A stretch of 37,976 nt of DNA from an uncultured Oscillospiraceae bacterium (GTDB lineage Bacteria; Bacillota; Clostridia; Oscillospirales; Acutalibacteraceae). Numbering within the stretch: position 1 is the stretch's first letter; each line of letters begins with the position of its first letter. A program made the position numbers and the translations under genes. Under the pieces are notes generated by a model, which was not told the origin of the DNA, did no database searches, and saw only the letters and a program-made list of their open reading frames with translations. The stretch spans positions 1 through 37,976 of the forward strand of contig UQQR01000017.1 of NCBI GenBank assembly GCA_900543215.1, in the 5' to 3' direction. Of this stretch, positions 31,450 through 37,976 are shown in pieces.

Positions 31450-33591
31450 CTAAAATATGAGCTTAGAGAGCAGATTTACGATAATACAGAGCGCCGCTCC
31501 GCAGACCGTCGGAATAATTACCGAAAGAAGCGTCCATTTTATACTGCCAGTTTCCTTTTTTATTGTAATAAGGGTTGTGGAACAGGGCCAGTGCATAAGT
31601 GAGAAGAGTATGACATTTACAGCCGTAACGGGCGTCCAGCCGTTAGCCGCAAATAAGTTAAATGTTTCCGCAAGACCCGTTTGGTCGGTAAGCGTGCCGG
31701 ACGCCGCATACGCCATTATCATAAGCGGAATTACCGTTTCGTTGGCAGGAAAGCCTAAAATAAACGCAACCAGTATAACCCCGTCAAGTCCCATAAATCT
31801 GCCTATCGGGTCAAGCGCCGACGACATTAGGGAAAGTATGCTCTGACCGTTTATAAATACATTCGCCGTAATCCAGATTATAAGCCCCGCGGGAGCGGCA
31901 ACGGCGGCGGCACGCCCCAAAACAAAGAGCGTGCGGTCGAAAACCGAACGGACTATAACTCTTCCTATCTGCGGCTTGCGGTACGGCGGCAGTTCCAGCG
32001 TGTAGGAGGACGGAACGCCCTTTAAAACCGTCAGCGACAAAAGCTTGGTCACAAGCATTGAAACGGCAAGACTTAAAACTATGGCGCCTGTTAAAAGCAC
32101 GGCGGCAAGCAAGGACGGAACAACGCCCGACGAGGTGCCGATAAAAAACATAGTTATAACCGAAATAAGAAGCGGAAATCTGCCGTTGCAGGGAACAAAG
32201 TTATTTGTAAGTATCGCAAGCAGACGCTCTCTTTTTGAGTCTATTATTCGGCAGCCGACTATTCCTGCGGCGTTACAGCCAAAGCCCATACAAACCGTGA
32301 GCGCCTGTTTTCCGCAGGCATTGCACTTTTTAAAAGGGCGGTCAAGGTTATAGGCAATTCTCGGCAAATACCCCGAATCCTCAAGCAGGGTGAAAAGAGG
32401 AAAAAATATCGCCATCGGCGGCAGCATTACCGAAACCACCCAGGAAAGCACACGCCACACGCCCGATACCAGTGCACCCCTTAACCAATCGGGCGAGTTA
32501 AGACGGATAAACAGCTCGTCAAGGCGCATCTCGATTTTTCCGAAAAAAGTTGACAAAATTTCGGACGGGTAATTAGCCCCCGTAACCGTCAGCCAAAAGA
32601 CAAACGCCAAAAGCACTATCATAACGGCGTAGCCTGTAAGCTTACCTGTAAGAAAACGGTCAAGTCTTCTGTCAAAGGCGGCATATTTTTGGTTTTTAAA
32701 GGTTACTGTTTCATTTGCGATCTTTTCAGTGTATTCCACCGCTGAGGAAACAATTATGTCCTTAAGCTTATCTGTCGTTATGCCGTTTTCAAAAAGCAAC
32801 TCCTCCGCCTGCGAACGGGCGGAAAAAAGCGCGGGACTGTTCAAAAATTCATTGCCTGCAAGTGCGGTGAGCTCCCTTGTAAGCGAGGGGTCGTTTTCAA
32901 TGAGCTTTAAAGCAAGCCATTTTGCCCGACGCCTGTCTTTTACGGCAAGGCGTGTTTCCTTTTCAACAATATTTACTGCCTTTTCCACCGCGTCGGGGTA
33001 ATCTATCTTAAAGTCAAGCCGGCTTTCTTTCTCCAGCGCGCAGTCTACGGCGTCGAGCAGTGCGCCGAGGGTCTTCTTTTTGCGTGCCGATGTTCCCACT
33101 ACGGGAACGCCGAGTATCCGTGAAAGCTTTTTTAAATCTATGCTTATGCCCTTGCGCGCGGCTTCGTCCATCAGATTTACGCACACCACTACCCTGTCGG
33201 ATACCTCCATTGTCTGCAAAACAAGATTGAGGTTTCTTTCAAGCGCGGTTGCGTCGCACACTACCACTACCGCGTCGGGCTTGCCGAAGCAGATAAAGTT
33301 TCTTGCAACCTCTTCCTCTGCCGAATGTGCCATTAAAGAATATGTTCCGGGTATATCCACAAAAACACAGCCGTGCTTTGCGGTCGCACAGTATCCTTGT
33401 GCGTTCGCCACGGTCTTGCCGGGCCAGTTTCCCGTATGCTGATTAAGCCCTGTAAGGGCGTTAAAAACCGTGCTTTTACCCACATTCGGGTTGCCCGCAA
33501 GGGCTATTACCTTATCGTTTTCGGAGCGCTTTTTTATAACAAGCCCCGAATCAACCGCACTGTATCCCACCGAGCTTTTTGTAAGACCCAT
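31450..33591 (-). CDS. feoB: Ferrous iron transport protein B
   Basis: About 713 aa. A 25-residue N-terminal extension precedes the G domain: P-loop GNPNVGKS (about residues 33-40), the FeoB switch I and DIPGTYSLMAHS (G3). Then come the regulatory helical domain and two Gate units with about ten membrane segments, including GFGCNAAGIVGCRII and NFVPCNGRFP, whose cysteines are conserved for Fe(II) passage. It imports Fe(II) using GTP hydrolysis. ATG 33591 is chosen for the GGGGGGAG site; the ATG 15 bases upstream overlaps it. No feoA or feoC is next to it. Confidence 0.96.
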   Translation of the reverse strand: MGLTKSSVGYSAVDSGLVIKKRSENDKVIALAGNPNVGKSTVFNALTGLNQHTGNWPGKTVANAQGYCATAKHGCVFVDIPGTYSLMAHSAEEEVARNFICFGKPDAVVVVCDATALERNLNLVLQTMEVSDRVVVCVNLMDEAARKGISIDLKKLSRILGVPVVGTSARKKKTLGALLDAVDCALEKESRLDFKIDYPDAVEKAVNIVEKETRLAVKDRRRAKWLALKLIENDPSLTRELTALAGNEFLNSPALFSARSQAEELLFENGITTDKLKDIIVSSAVEYTEKIANETVTFKNQKYAAFDRRLDRFLTGKLTGYAVMIVLLAFVFWLTVTGANYPSEILSTFFGKIEMRLDELFIRLNSPDWLRGALVSGVWRVLSWVVSVMLPPMAIFFPLFTLLEDSGYLPRIAYNLDRPFKKCNACGKQALTVCMGFGCNAAGIVGCRIIDSKRERLLAILTNNFVPCNGRFPLLISVITMFFIGTSSGVVPSLLAAVLLTGAIVLSLAVSMLVTKLLSLTVLKGVPSSYTLELPPYRKPQIGRVIVRSVFDRTLFVLGRAAAVAAPAGLIIWITANVFINGQSILSLMSSALDPIGRFMGLDGVILVAFILGFPANETVIPLMIMAYAASGTLTDQTGLAETFNLFAANGWTPVTAVNVILFSLMHWPCSTTLITIKKETGSIKWTLLSVIIPTVCGAALCIIVNLLSKLIF

Positions 33592-33651
33592 TTGCTCTCC
33601 CCCCAAGACAGACTTCTGTTACTATCTTATTCCGAGGGAGCCTAAATGTTA

Positions 33652-33683
33652 AAACGCGGACCGCAAAAAAGCAGTCCGCGTTT
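33652..33683 (-). terminator. Terminator after the O-antigen-ligase-like gene
   Basis: 13-bp stem (AAACGCGGACTGC / GCGGTCCGCGTTT on the minus strand, loop TTTTTT) with one G-U pair that favours this strand. It sits between the Wzy-like gene and feoB and is followed by TTAACA. Confidence 0.75.
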
Positions 33684-33706
33684 GATAAACTGTCATACGG
33701 TATTTT

Positions 33707-35392
33707 TTAATCGCTTACAACTCCGCCGTTTGCGATATAGCTTTCCATTTTCTCCGAAAGACGGGTAACGGGCTGGCTTGCGATTTTAAGTCCGAGCGGG
33801 CTTTGCCTGTCCTTTATGTTGTGAACCTCGTAGGCTACCCTTTTAAGCTCGTCAAAGCATATTTCTGCGCTTTCCGCGTCTCCTGCCTTTTTGTAAAGCG
33901 TAACGCCCGTAACTAGCATATTGCAGTATTCTCTGTACTCCGAATAGGAGAACGGCGCTATTGAAAGCACGGAATTTTTGTATTCCATAACCTTTTTAAA
34001 ATCACCCTTTGCAAAGGCGTTCCGTGCCTTTACCGTATACGCAAGGGCGGCGTATTTATTACGGCTTAAAATATCGTCAGCCATATTCTCGGCAACGGTT
34101 TTGTTTTTCTCCTCCGTAAGAAGCTGAAGCTCGCTCTGCGTATTAAAGGGATACATTGAAAGCGCCGCTTTATGGCGGTTAAAGTGAGAAAGCGCAAGCG
34201 CAATACCGAAATAAATACACGCGGCAGAGGTTAAAAAGCAAACTCCCGATATAATATCCGGTTTTTTAAGGGTTATTTCCTTACCGCCGCGGAAGTCGGT
34301 AAACAGCAGCATTATCATAAACACCGAAATATACTGCAAGTCAAAATCGAAACAGCAGTGCATAGCTATTGAATACAGAATTACCCGATTGCAAAACGGC
34401 TTTTTGCCGAAGAAAATCGCTTTAAACACCGCCGCAATAAACAGAAGTCCCGGAACCCAGCCTATATCGAGCAAAAGCTGCAAAAAATCGTTATGCACAT
34501 ACATAACCGAGTACACGCCGGTCTGAACCGAACGCTGGACATAATAGTAGCCCATATAGCCAAGCCCGAACGGGTGCTTTAAAATAAGTGGTAAAGCGTC
34601 TCTGAAATATAAAAGTCTGCCTAAAAAAGCGCTTGAACCAAGCGATATACCCGCAAATCTTCCCAAAATTGCGGAATTGCCCGAAACCGTGATATAAAGC
34701 GTTAATGCGAGGGCTATGGCTCCCGCCGCAGAAACGGTGATGATTTTGATTTTTCTGCTTTTTGTAACGAGCAGCAATACCAAATTGGAAATTACAAAAA
34801 TCACAAAAACCGTTCTGCTTTGCGAAAACAAAATTCCGAATATCGTTACGGCAAGCATTACGATATCCCATATTTTGTATTTTTCTCTTGAAATTACAAT
34901 AAGCTCGCAGGCAAGCGCGAAAATCGCGTATGTATTCGGGTATTCGAAAAAACCGCAGAGCCGCCCCGAAACCGAGAAATAATCCTTAAGAACAGGAATA
35001 TACATACCGATTGCGGAAATCACGGTAGTTACCGCAGCCAAAACAGGCAGAGCGGATATTGCATCGTCCGAGCTTTCCGTCTGCATCAATATCAAAAGAT
35101 AAAGCAATACCGGCAGAAACTTAAACACGCCTATTGCTGCCATACCGCCGTCTATCGCCCAAAATATGCTGAGGGCATAAAAAAGCGGGATGCAAAATAC
35201 GGAAACGGAGGTTATATTAATAAATAACCGCATACTTTTATTTGCCGCGGCTTTTACAATTATATATATAAGCATAGCCACGCTCAAAAAACAGGAGATA
35301 TATTCGTGAAAGGTTCCCACGCAAAGCAGGGAAACAGCCGTAATAATTTCGGCAAATCCGAGTTTTTTGATTTTTTCGTTCGTACCGCTCAC
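33707..35392 (-). CDS. O-antigen ligase-type membrane protein
   Basis: 561 aa. About 10-11 membrane segments over the first 400 residues, with the Wzy_C (O-antigen polymerase/ligase) signature at about residues 298-318: YVHNDFLQLLLDIGWVPGLL. A Tyr/Ala-rich C-terminal domain of about 150 aa (YTVKARNAFAKGDFKKVMEY) looks TPR-like, as in several Firmicutes polymerases. The family joins or polymerises cell-surface glycans. No glycosyltransferases or export genes are beside it, so it is an orphan; the only neighbour is a deleted polysaccharide deacetylase. They probably share the promoter at 35724-35752. Confidence 0.85.
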   Translation of the reverse strand: MSGTNEKIKKLGFAEIITAVSLLCVGTFHEYISCFLSVAMLIYIIVKAAANKSMRLFINITSVSVFCIPLFYALSIFWAIDGGMAAIGVFKFLPVLLYLLILMQTESSDDAISALPVLAAVTTVISAIGMYIPVLKDYFSVSGRLCGFFEYPNTYAIFALACELIVISREKYKIWDIVMLAVTIFGILFSQSRTVFVIFVISNLVLLLVTKSRKIKIITVSAAGAIALALTLYITVSGNSAILGRFAGISLGSSAFLGRLLYFRDALPLILKHPFGLGYMGYYYVQRSVQTGVYSVMYVHNDFLQLLLDIGWVPGLLFIAAVFKAIFFGKKPFCNRVILYSIAMHCCFDFDLQYISVFMIMLLFTDFRGGKEITLKKPDIISGVCFLTSAACIYFGIALALSHFNRHKAALSMYPFNTQSELQLLTEEKNKTVAENMADDILSRNKYAALAYTVKARNAFAKGDFKKVMEYKNSVLSIAPFSYSEYREYCNMLVTGVTLYKKAGDAESAEICFDELKRVAYEVHNIKDRQSPLGLKIASQPVTRLSEKMESYIANGGVVSD

Positions 35393-35414
35393 CTCAAACC
35401 GATATAATTTTTGT

Positions 35415-35684
35415 CTAACGGGGAATAATTATTTTCTGCCCTGCCGGAATTTTGATAATATCCTTTTTGTCTCTCTCGACCCACACATCGGTGGCGGTCG
35501 GGTTATAAAAGACCTTTTCGTCGGTGCTTTTTCCGAGATAACTGATGCCGTTAAGATGGAATGTGGCTTTGAGATTATATTTGTCGAAAAGCGATATAAG
35601 ACGGGCGTCATTTTCAGCACCGTCGTCAAAGCTGAAGGTGAGTATCCGTTTTAAACCGCCGGGATAAATGTGATATTGCAGCAT
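35415..35684 (-). pseudogene. Polysaccharide deacetylase with large internal deletion
   Basis: An open frame of 89 codons. The first 47 residues (RILTFSFDDGAENDARLISL, then KATFHLNG) are the N-terminus of a NodB-fold polysaccharide deacetylase with the SFDDG metal motif. The last 35 (FYNPTATDVWVERDKKDIIK, then IPAGQ) correspond to the C-terminal end of the same kind of protein. The middle, with the H-x-x-x-H and catalytic motifs, is missing, so the product cannot be active. The reading frame is kept across the join near residue 48. Its promoter (35724-35752) is intact. Confidence 0.75.
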
Positions 35685-35723
35685 AATTATTACTTGCTTT
35701 CTTAAAAATGCTTGCTATGCTTG

Positions 35724-35752
35724 ATTGTAGCACAGGGATTTTCTCTTGTCAA
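35724..35752 (-). promoter_or_regulatory. Promoter upstream of the deacetylase remnant
   Basis: Minus-strand TTGACA (35747-35752), exactly 17 bases, TACAAT (35724-35729), ending 39 bases before the ATG at 35684. It would drive the remnant and perhaps the ligase-like gene beyond it. Confidence 0.8.
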
Positions 35753-35923
35753 CCAAACCTAAAAATATGGCTGAATATAAAGCGTACAACTTCGTTGCCG
35801 TAAGATTTTCGGCATTTATAAAAAATTACAAAAAACGCATAATTTACCTATAATATTATTTGTTTTTCAACGCAAAATACTAATGCAAACGCAAAGAGAA
35901 ATTTTTATAGGAGAGAAAAAATC

Positions 35924-36019
35924 ATGGCAAACAAGAATGCAGTACCTGAGGCTCGCGAAGCCCTTAACCGTTTTAAGATGGAAGCCGCTAACGACCTTGG
36001 TGTTCCCGAGTGTTATTAA
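35924..36019 (+). pseudogene. Truncated alpha/beta-type small acid-soluble spore protein
   Basis: 31 codons: MANKNAVPEAREALNRFKM, EAANDLGVP, then ECY and a stop. The first 27 residues match the N-terminus of clostridial alpha/beta SASPs, which continue with a glycine-rich spore-specific segment and GGxMVKKM box to about 60-70 aa. That second half, with the residues that bind DNA and the GPR cleavage site, is absent in all frames downstream. AGGAGAG lies eight bases before the ATG. It is probably a pseudogene cut at the 3' end; a full-length SASP is needed elsewhere. The remainder of this gap (35753-35923, 36020-36078) shows nothing else. Confidence 0.8.
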
Positions 36020-36078
36020 AAAATTCATTACATAGACCGAACAGAACCGCTTAATGACGCAGGGCAGCCTTTAAAATA

Positions 36079-36107
36079 TTGACTATTCGTTACGAATATG
36101 ATAATAT
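36079..36107 (+). promoter_or_regulatory. Toxin-antitoxin promoter with palindromic operator
   Basis: TTGACT (36079-36084), 17 bases, TAATAT (36102-36107). Within the spacer is TATTCGT-T-ACGAATA (36084-36098), a 15-bp palindrome with 7-bp arms. An AbrB-like antitoxin bound here would cover the promoter. Transcription would start only about nine bases before the antitoxin ATG. Confidence 0.7.
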
Positions 36108-36122
36108 ATTTGCGGTGATGGT

Positions 36123-36662
36123 ATGGAAAAACGAAACGCGAAAATTATTGTCGGGACAGCCGGCGGCACTGCCGGAGGAAACGCCAAAACATATAAGATC
36201 TCATTGCCTACAAGGTGGGTGACGGAATTAAAGCTCGACGATAACGGGGCAGAGCTTTGTTATGACGGAGAAAAAATCGTAATCTCACCTCGCCTTTCGT
36301 TTGAAGAATTTCCGGTTAAGAAAAAGGCAATGGGTCATAAGCTTTTGCATATGGAGTTTTATGATAAAAATGTACTGTGTACGAAAATATGTGCGGATTT
36401 AAGCGATAAGTCTCTTTCCGTAAAGAATTATACCGATAATATTGTAAAAACCGCATTCGGTAATAATTTGTTTCCCGATTGGAAGGATTTTGAGGGATTT
36501 TTGGAGGAACGCTGTGTCCCGAAGAGCCGCAGCGGTATAAGAGAGTATTTGGATGCCTTGGGACTTGACAGGTACGATCCGCTTGAAATAATAAAGAAAA
36601 CAGGCGGCAGAATGGCGGAGGATGAGCAATGGATAAAAACAGAGGTAATAAAATCACCGTAA
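36123..36662 (+). CDS. AbrB/MazE-like antitoxin with C-terminal extra domain
   Basis: 179 aa. Residues about 1-55 (RNAKIIVGTAGG, then AKTYKISLPTRWVTELKL and CYDGEKIVISP) form a swapped-hairpin AbrB DNA-binding fold. The remaining 125 residues form a second domain with ADLSDKSLSVKNYTDNIVKT and a C-terminal FLEERCVPKSRSGIREYLDA followed by GRMAEDEQWIK, a region also found beside clostridial HipA-like kinases. The next gene starts inside this one (34-bp overlap), an operon sign of toxin-antitoxin pairs. The start has a weak GGTGATGG site; the mRNA is nearly leaderless. Confidence 0.75.
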   Translation: MEKRNAKIIVGTAGGTAGGNAKTYKISLPTRWVTELKLDDNGAELCYDGEKIVISPRLSFEEFPVKKKAMGHKLLHMEFYDKNVLCTKICADLSDKSLSVKNYTDNIVKTAFGNNLFPDWKDFEGFLEERCVPKSRSGIREYLDALGLDRYDPLEIIKKTGGRMAEDEQWIKTEVIKSP

Positions 36663-37474
36663 AGCTTGTAAGCAATGAAAAGATAGCGGAAACCTCTTCA
36701 AAGGGAAATCAGGAAAAATGGTTCGATAAAGAGACGAATAAATGGTACAAATTAGATCAATTCGGTTACGAGGCGCTTGCCGAGACCTTAATTTCAAAAC
36801 TGCTTGAAAAAAGCAATATAAGCGATGACACGCCGTTTTCTTTTGCGAAATATCAAATGGAAAGACTTAATGTTCACGGCAGAGACAGAACCGGCTGCTC
36901 AAGCGAAAGCTTTTTAAAAAGCGGTCAGTCGATAATTACGCTGAGCCATCTTTTTTCAAGACGGCTCGGAATTTCCCTTAAAGATAAATTGACAAGTTTG
37001 CCGAGCGATAAAAAGCGGATAGAATACTTGGCAACGGCAACGGCGGAGTTTACGGGTCTTAAGGAATTTCCCGAATATTTGACCCTTTTGTTTGAAGCGG
37101 ACGCGCTGTTTCTTAATGACGACCGACACCTTAACAATATTGCTGTGCTTGAAAAAAACGGCAGCTTTGATTATTGCCCGATATTCGACAACGGTGCGGG
37201 ATTGCTTTCCAACACGCAGTTTTCGCCTATGGATATTGAACCCAAGGGACTTATAAAGTCGGTAATTGCCCGTCCGTTCGGTACCACATTTAACCGTCAG
37301 ATGAACACTGCAAGAGCGCTTTTCGGCAAACAACTTAAAATTCCGCAGTTTACCGAGAAAGAAATTACGGCAGAGCTTAAACCGATGCTTGAATTCTATG
37401 CCGAGCGAGACAGAGGGCTGATTGCGGACCGTGTTACCGAGTGTATTCTCGAAAGACAAAGGTTTAATAAATAA
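36629..37474 (+). CDS. HipA-like kinase (toxin)
   Basis: 281 aa, shorter than E. coli HipA (about 440), so it lacks the N-subdomain, as in HipT-type kinases. Features are a Gly-rich loop SKGNQEKWF (about 24-32), the ATP-binding K41 in WYKLD, the catalytic loop ADALFLNDDRHLNNIAV (D164/D165, R166, N170), and the metal DFG-like IFDNGAG (D187). HipA-type toxins phosphorylate tRNA synthetases or other targets, causing growth arrest. The antitoxin gene upstream overlaps it by 34 bases. A terminator follows. Confidence 0.85.
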   Translation: MDKNRGNKITVKLVSNEKIAETSSKGNQEKWFDKETNKWYKLDQFGYEALAETLISKLLEKSNISDDTPFSFAKYQMERLNVHGRDRTGCSSESFLKSGQSIITLSHLFSRRLGISLKDKLTSLPSDKKRIEYLATATAEFTGLKEFPEYLTLLFEADALFLNDDRHLNNIAVLEKNGSFDYCPIFDNGAGLLSNTQFSPMDIEPKGLIKSVIARPFGTTFNRQMNTARALFGKQLKIPQFTEKEITAELKPMLEFYAERDRGLIADRVTECILERQRFNK

Positions 37475-37502
37475 TGTTTTGTTTTATTAGTTTTTTAAAA
37501 TC

Positions 37503-37538
37503 AAGCAAGGCAGCCGCATTTTTGCGGTTGCCTTGCTT
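37503..37538. terminator. Terminator after the HipA-like gene
   Basis: 16-bp stem AAGCAAGGCAGCCGCA / TGCGGTTGCCTTGCTT with TTTT loop; the one odd pair is G-U on the plus strand. No T tract follows on the plus strand, while GATTTT follows on the minus strand, so it may serve the convergent RepL-like gene as well. Confidence 0.65.
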
Positions 37539-37549
37539 CATATAGCGGA

Positions 37550-37882
37550 TTATAATTTTTCGTAAATTTCAAGCAGTCTGCTCCTTGTTTTGTATTTGCC
37601 GTAGGCTATAAAATTCGGGTTTAACATTATAAGCCGCCTTGAATTGCGGATTATGTTAAGGTTTTTAAGACGGGCTAAGGATTTGTTTACGTTCGGCAGG
37701 GATAGCCCCAGAAGCTTTGCTATTTCACGCTGGGTTATTTCTATGCAGTTGCTTCTGTTTGTGTTAGATAAAAGAAAAGCAAGTATCTTACAGTCCTGCC
37801 TGTTACAGTTGTTAAGAAATTTGGTAAGATAACCCTTCCATAGTTTTACAAAGCCTATGTCAATCAGGTCGGGAGATATTAC
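37550..37882 (-). pseudogene. RepL-like winged-helix replication/regulatory protein (no usable start; probably frameshifted)
   Basis: The minus-strand frame ending at TAA 37550-37552 gives IGFVKLWKGYLTKFL, KILAFLLSNTNRSN, then ITQREIAKLLGLSLPNVNKS and LARLKNLNIIR, and ends MLNPNFIAYGKYKT. This is the firmicute RepL pattern of a winged HTH followed by an MLNP box. No ATG, GTG or TTG occurs in this frame before its upstream stop at 37931-37933. The reading frame that ends at 37879 in the -1 register (next entry) looks like its N-terminus, so a single frameshift near 37880 may split one gene. It is a chromosomal copy of a plasmid-type initiator, probably a remnant of mobile DNA. Confidence 0.6.
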
Positions 37883-37976
37883 CTTGCAATCTTCTCGGGT
37901 TTCTTCTTGACAACAGTCTTCCCACCTATGTCATAAACCCTCTGCATACCAACCTTTACCGTAAGAGTCAATCTCT
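37879..37976 (-). pseudogene. Partial reading frame at the right edge, probable RepL N-terminal part
   Basis: Minus-strand frame from the window edge to a stop at 37879-37881, reading TVKVGMQRVYDIGGK then TVVKKKPEKIAR. It overlaps the start of the RepL-like frame by a few bases in the -1 register. It could be the end of an unrelated gene or, more likely, the N-terminal part of the RepL-like protein before a frameshift. The upstream part is outside the window. Confidence 0.45.

Noticed and set aside
33592..33651. Fur box upstream of feoB
   Set aside because: No segment matches the GATAATGATAATCATTATC pattern closely enough to call.
35753..35923. Sigma-G promoter for the SASP remnant
   Set aside because: Partial matches such as GCATA and CATAATT occur but never with the required 17-18 base spacing.

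Overview
The window is a chromosomal segment of an endospore-forming Clostridia (Firmicutes), probably an Oscillospirales/Ruminococcaceae-type gut anaerobe. The evidence is a set of sporulation and germination genes (a SpoVA-family channel subunit, the spore protease GPR, SpoIIP, a SpoVB-type flippase and a truncated small acid-soluble spore protein), a parABS system, RemB, and AGGAGG-type ribosome binding sites. Genus cannot be fixed from the window alone.

The window spans the replication origin. At the left edge is the 5' end of a 16S rRNA gene reading leftward, with a consensus rrn promoter. Next come a DMT transporter, a DUF2726 protein and parB-parA (all minus), with one parS site in the parA leader and a second in front of spoVAE. 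Between parA and spoVAE lies a cassette of two XRE regulators and a divergent 81-aa gene, bounded by 25-bp inverted repeats. Then follow two PH-domain membrane proteins, RarA, a SpoVB-like flippase and tadA. The origin block dnaA-dnaN-rlbA-recF-remB-gyrB-gyrA (about 20.9 to 12.1 kb, minus) continues into a CPBP protease, a membrane protein and tadA. Degenerate DnaA boxes flank dnaA on both sides. Genes left of dnaA read leftward, away from the origin.

Right of the origin, gpr, spoIIP and a small membrane protein read rightward. A G5/3D cell-wall protein and an overlapping XRE gene read back toward them; the former has a consensus promoter with three WalR-type half-sites upstream. pyrR (with its own attenuator leader) and a uracil permease follow. 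A 1-kb block (27.0 to 28.0 kb) is mostly hairpins and repeats in inverted orientation around one XRE gene. A methionine block follows (amidohydrolase, metY, metA; minus), with MetA predicted to be acetyl-specific to match MetY, then feoB and an orphan O-antigen-ligase-type protein.

The right end is degenerate or accessory: an internally deleted polysaccharide deacetylase, a truncated SASP gene, an AbrB-like/HipA-like toxin-antitoxin pair with a palindromic operator inside its promoter, and a RepL-like winged-helix protein that seems frameshifted.

The most unusual signals are: a 31-nt element between remB and gyrB with the exact geometry of a tRNA acceptor/T-arm minihelix; the two inverted-repeat-bounded XRE cassettes; and the hairpin-rich 27 to 28 kb element with a compensatory base change in a UAAC-loop hairpin.
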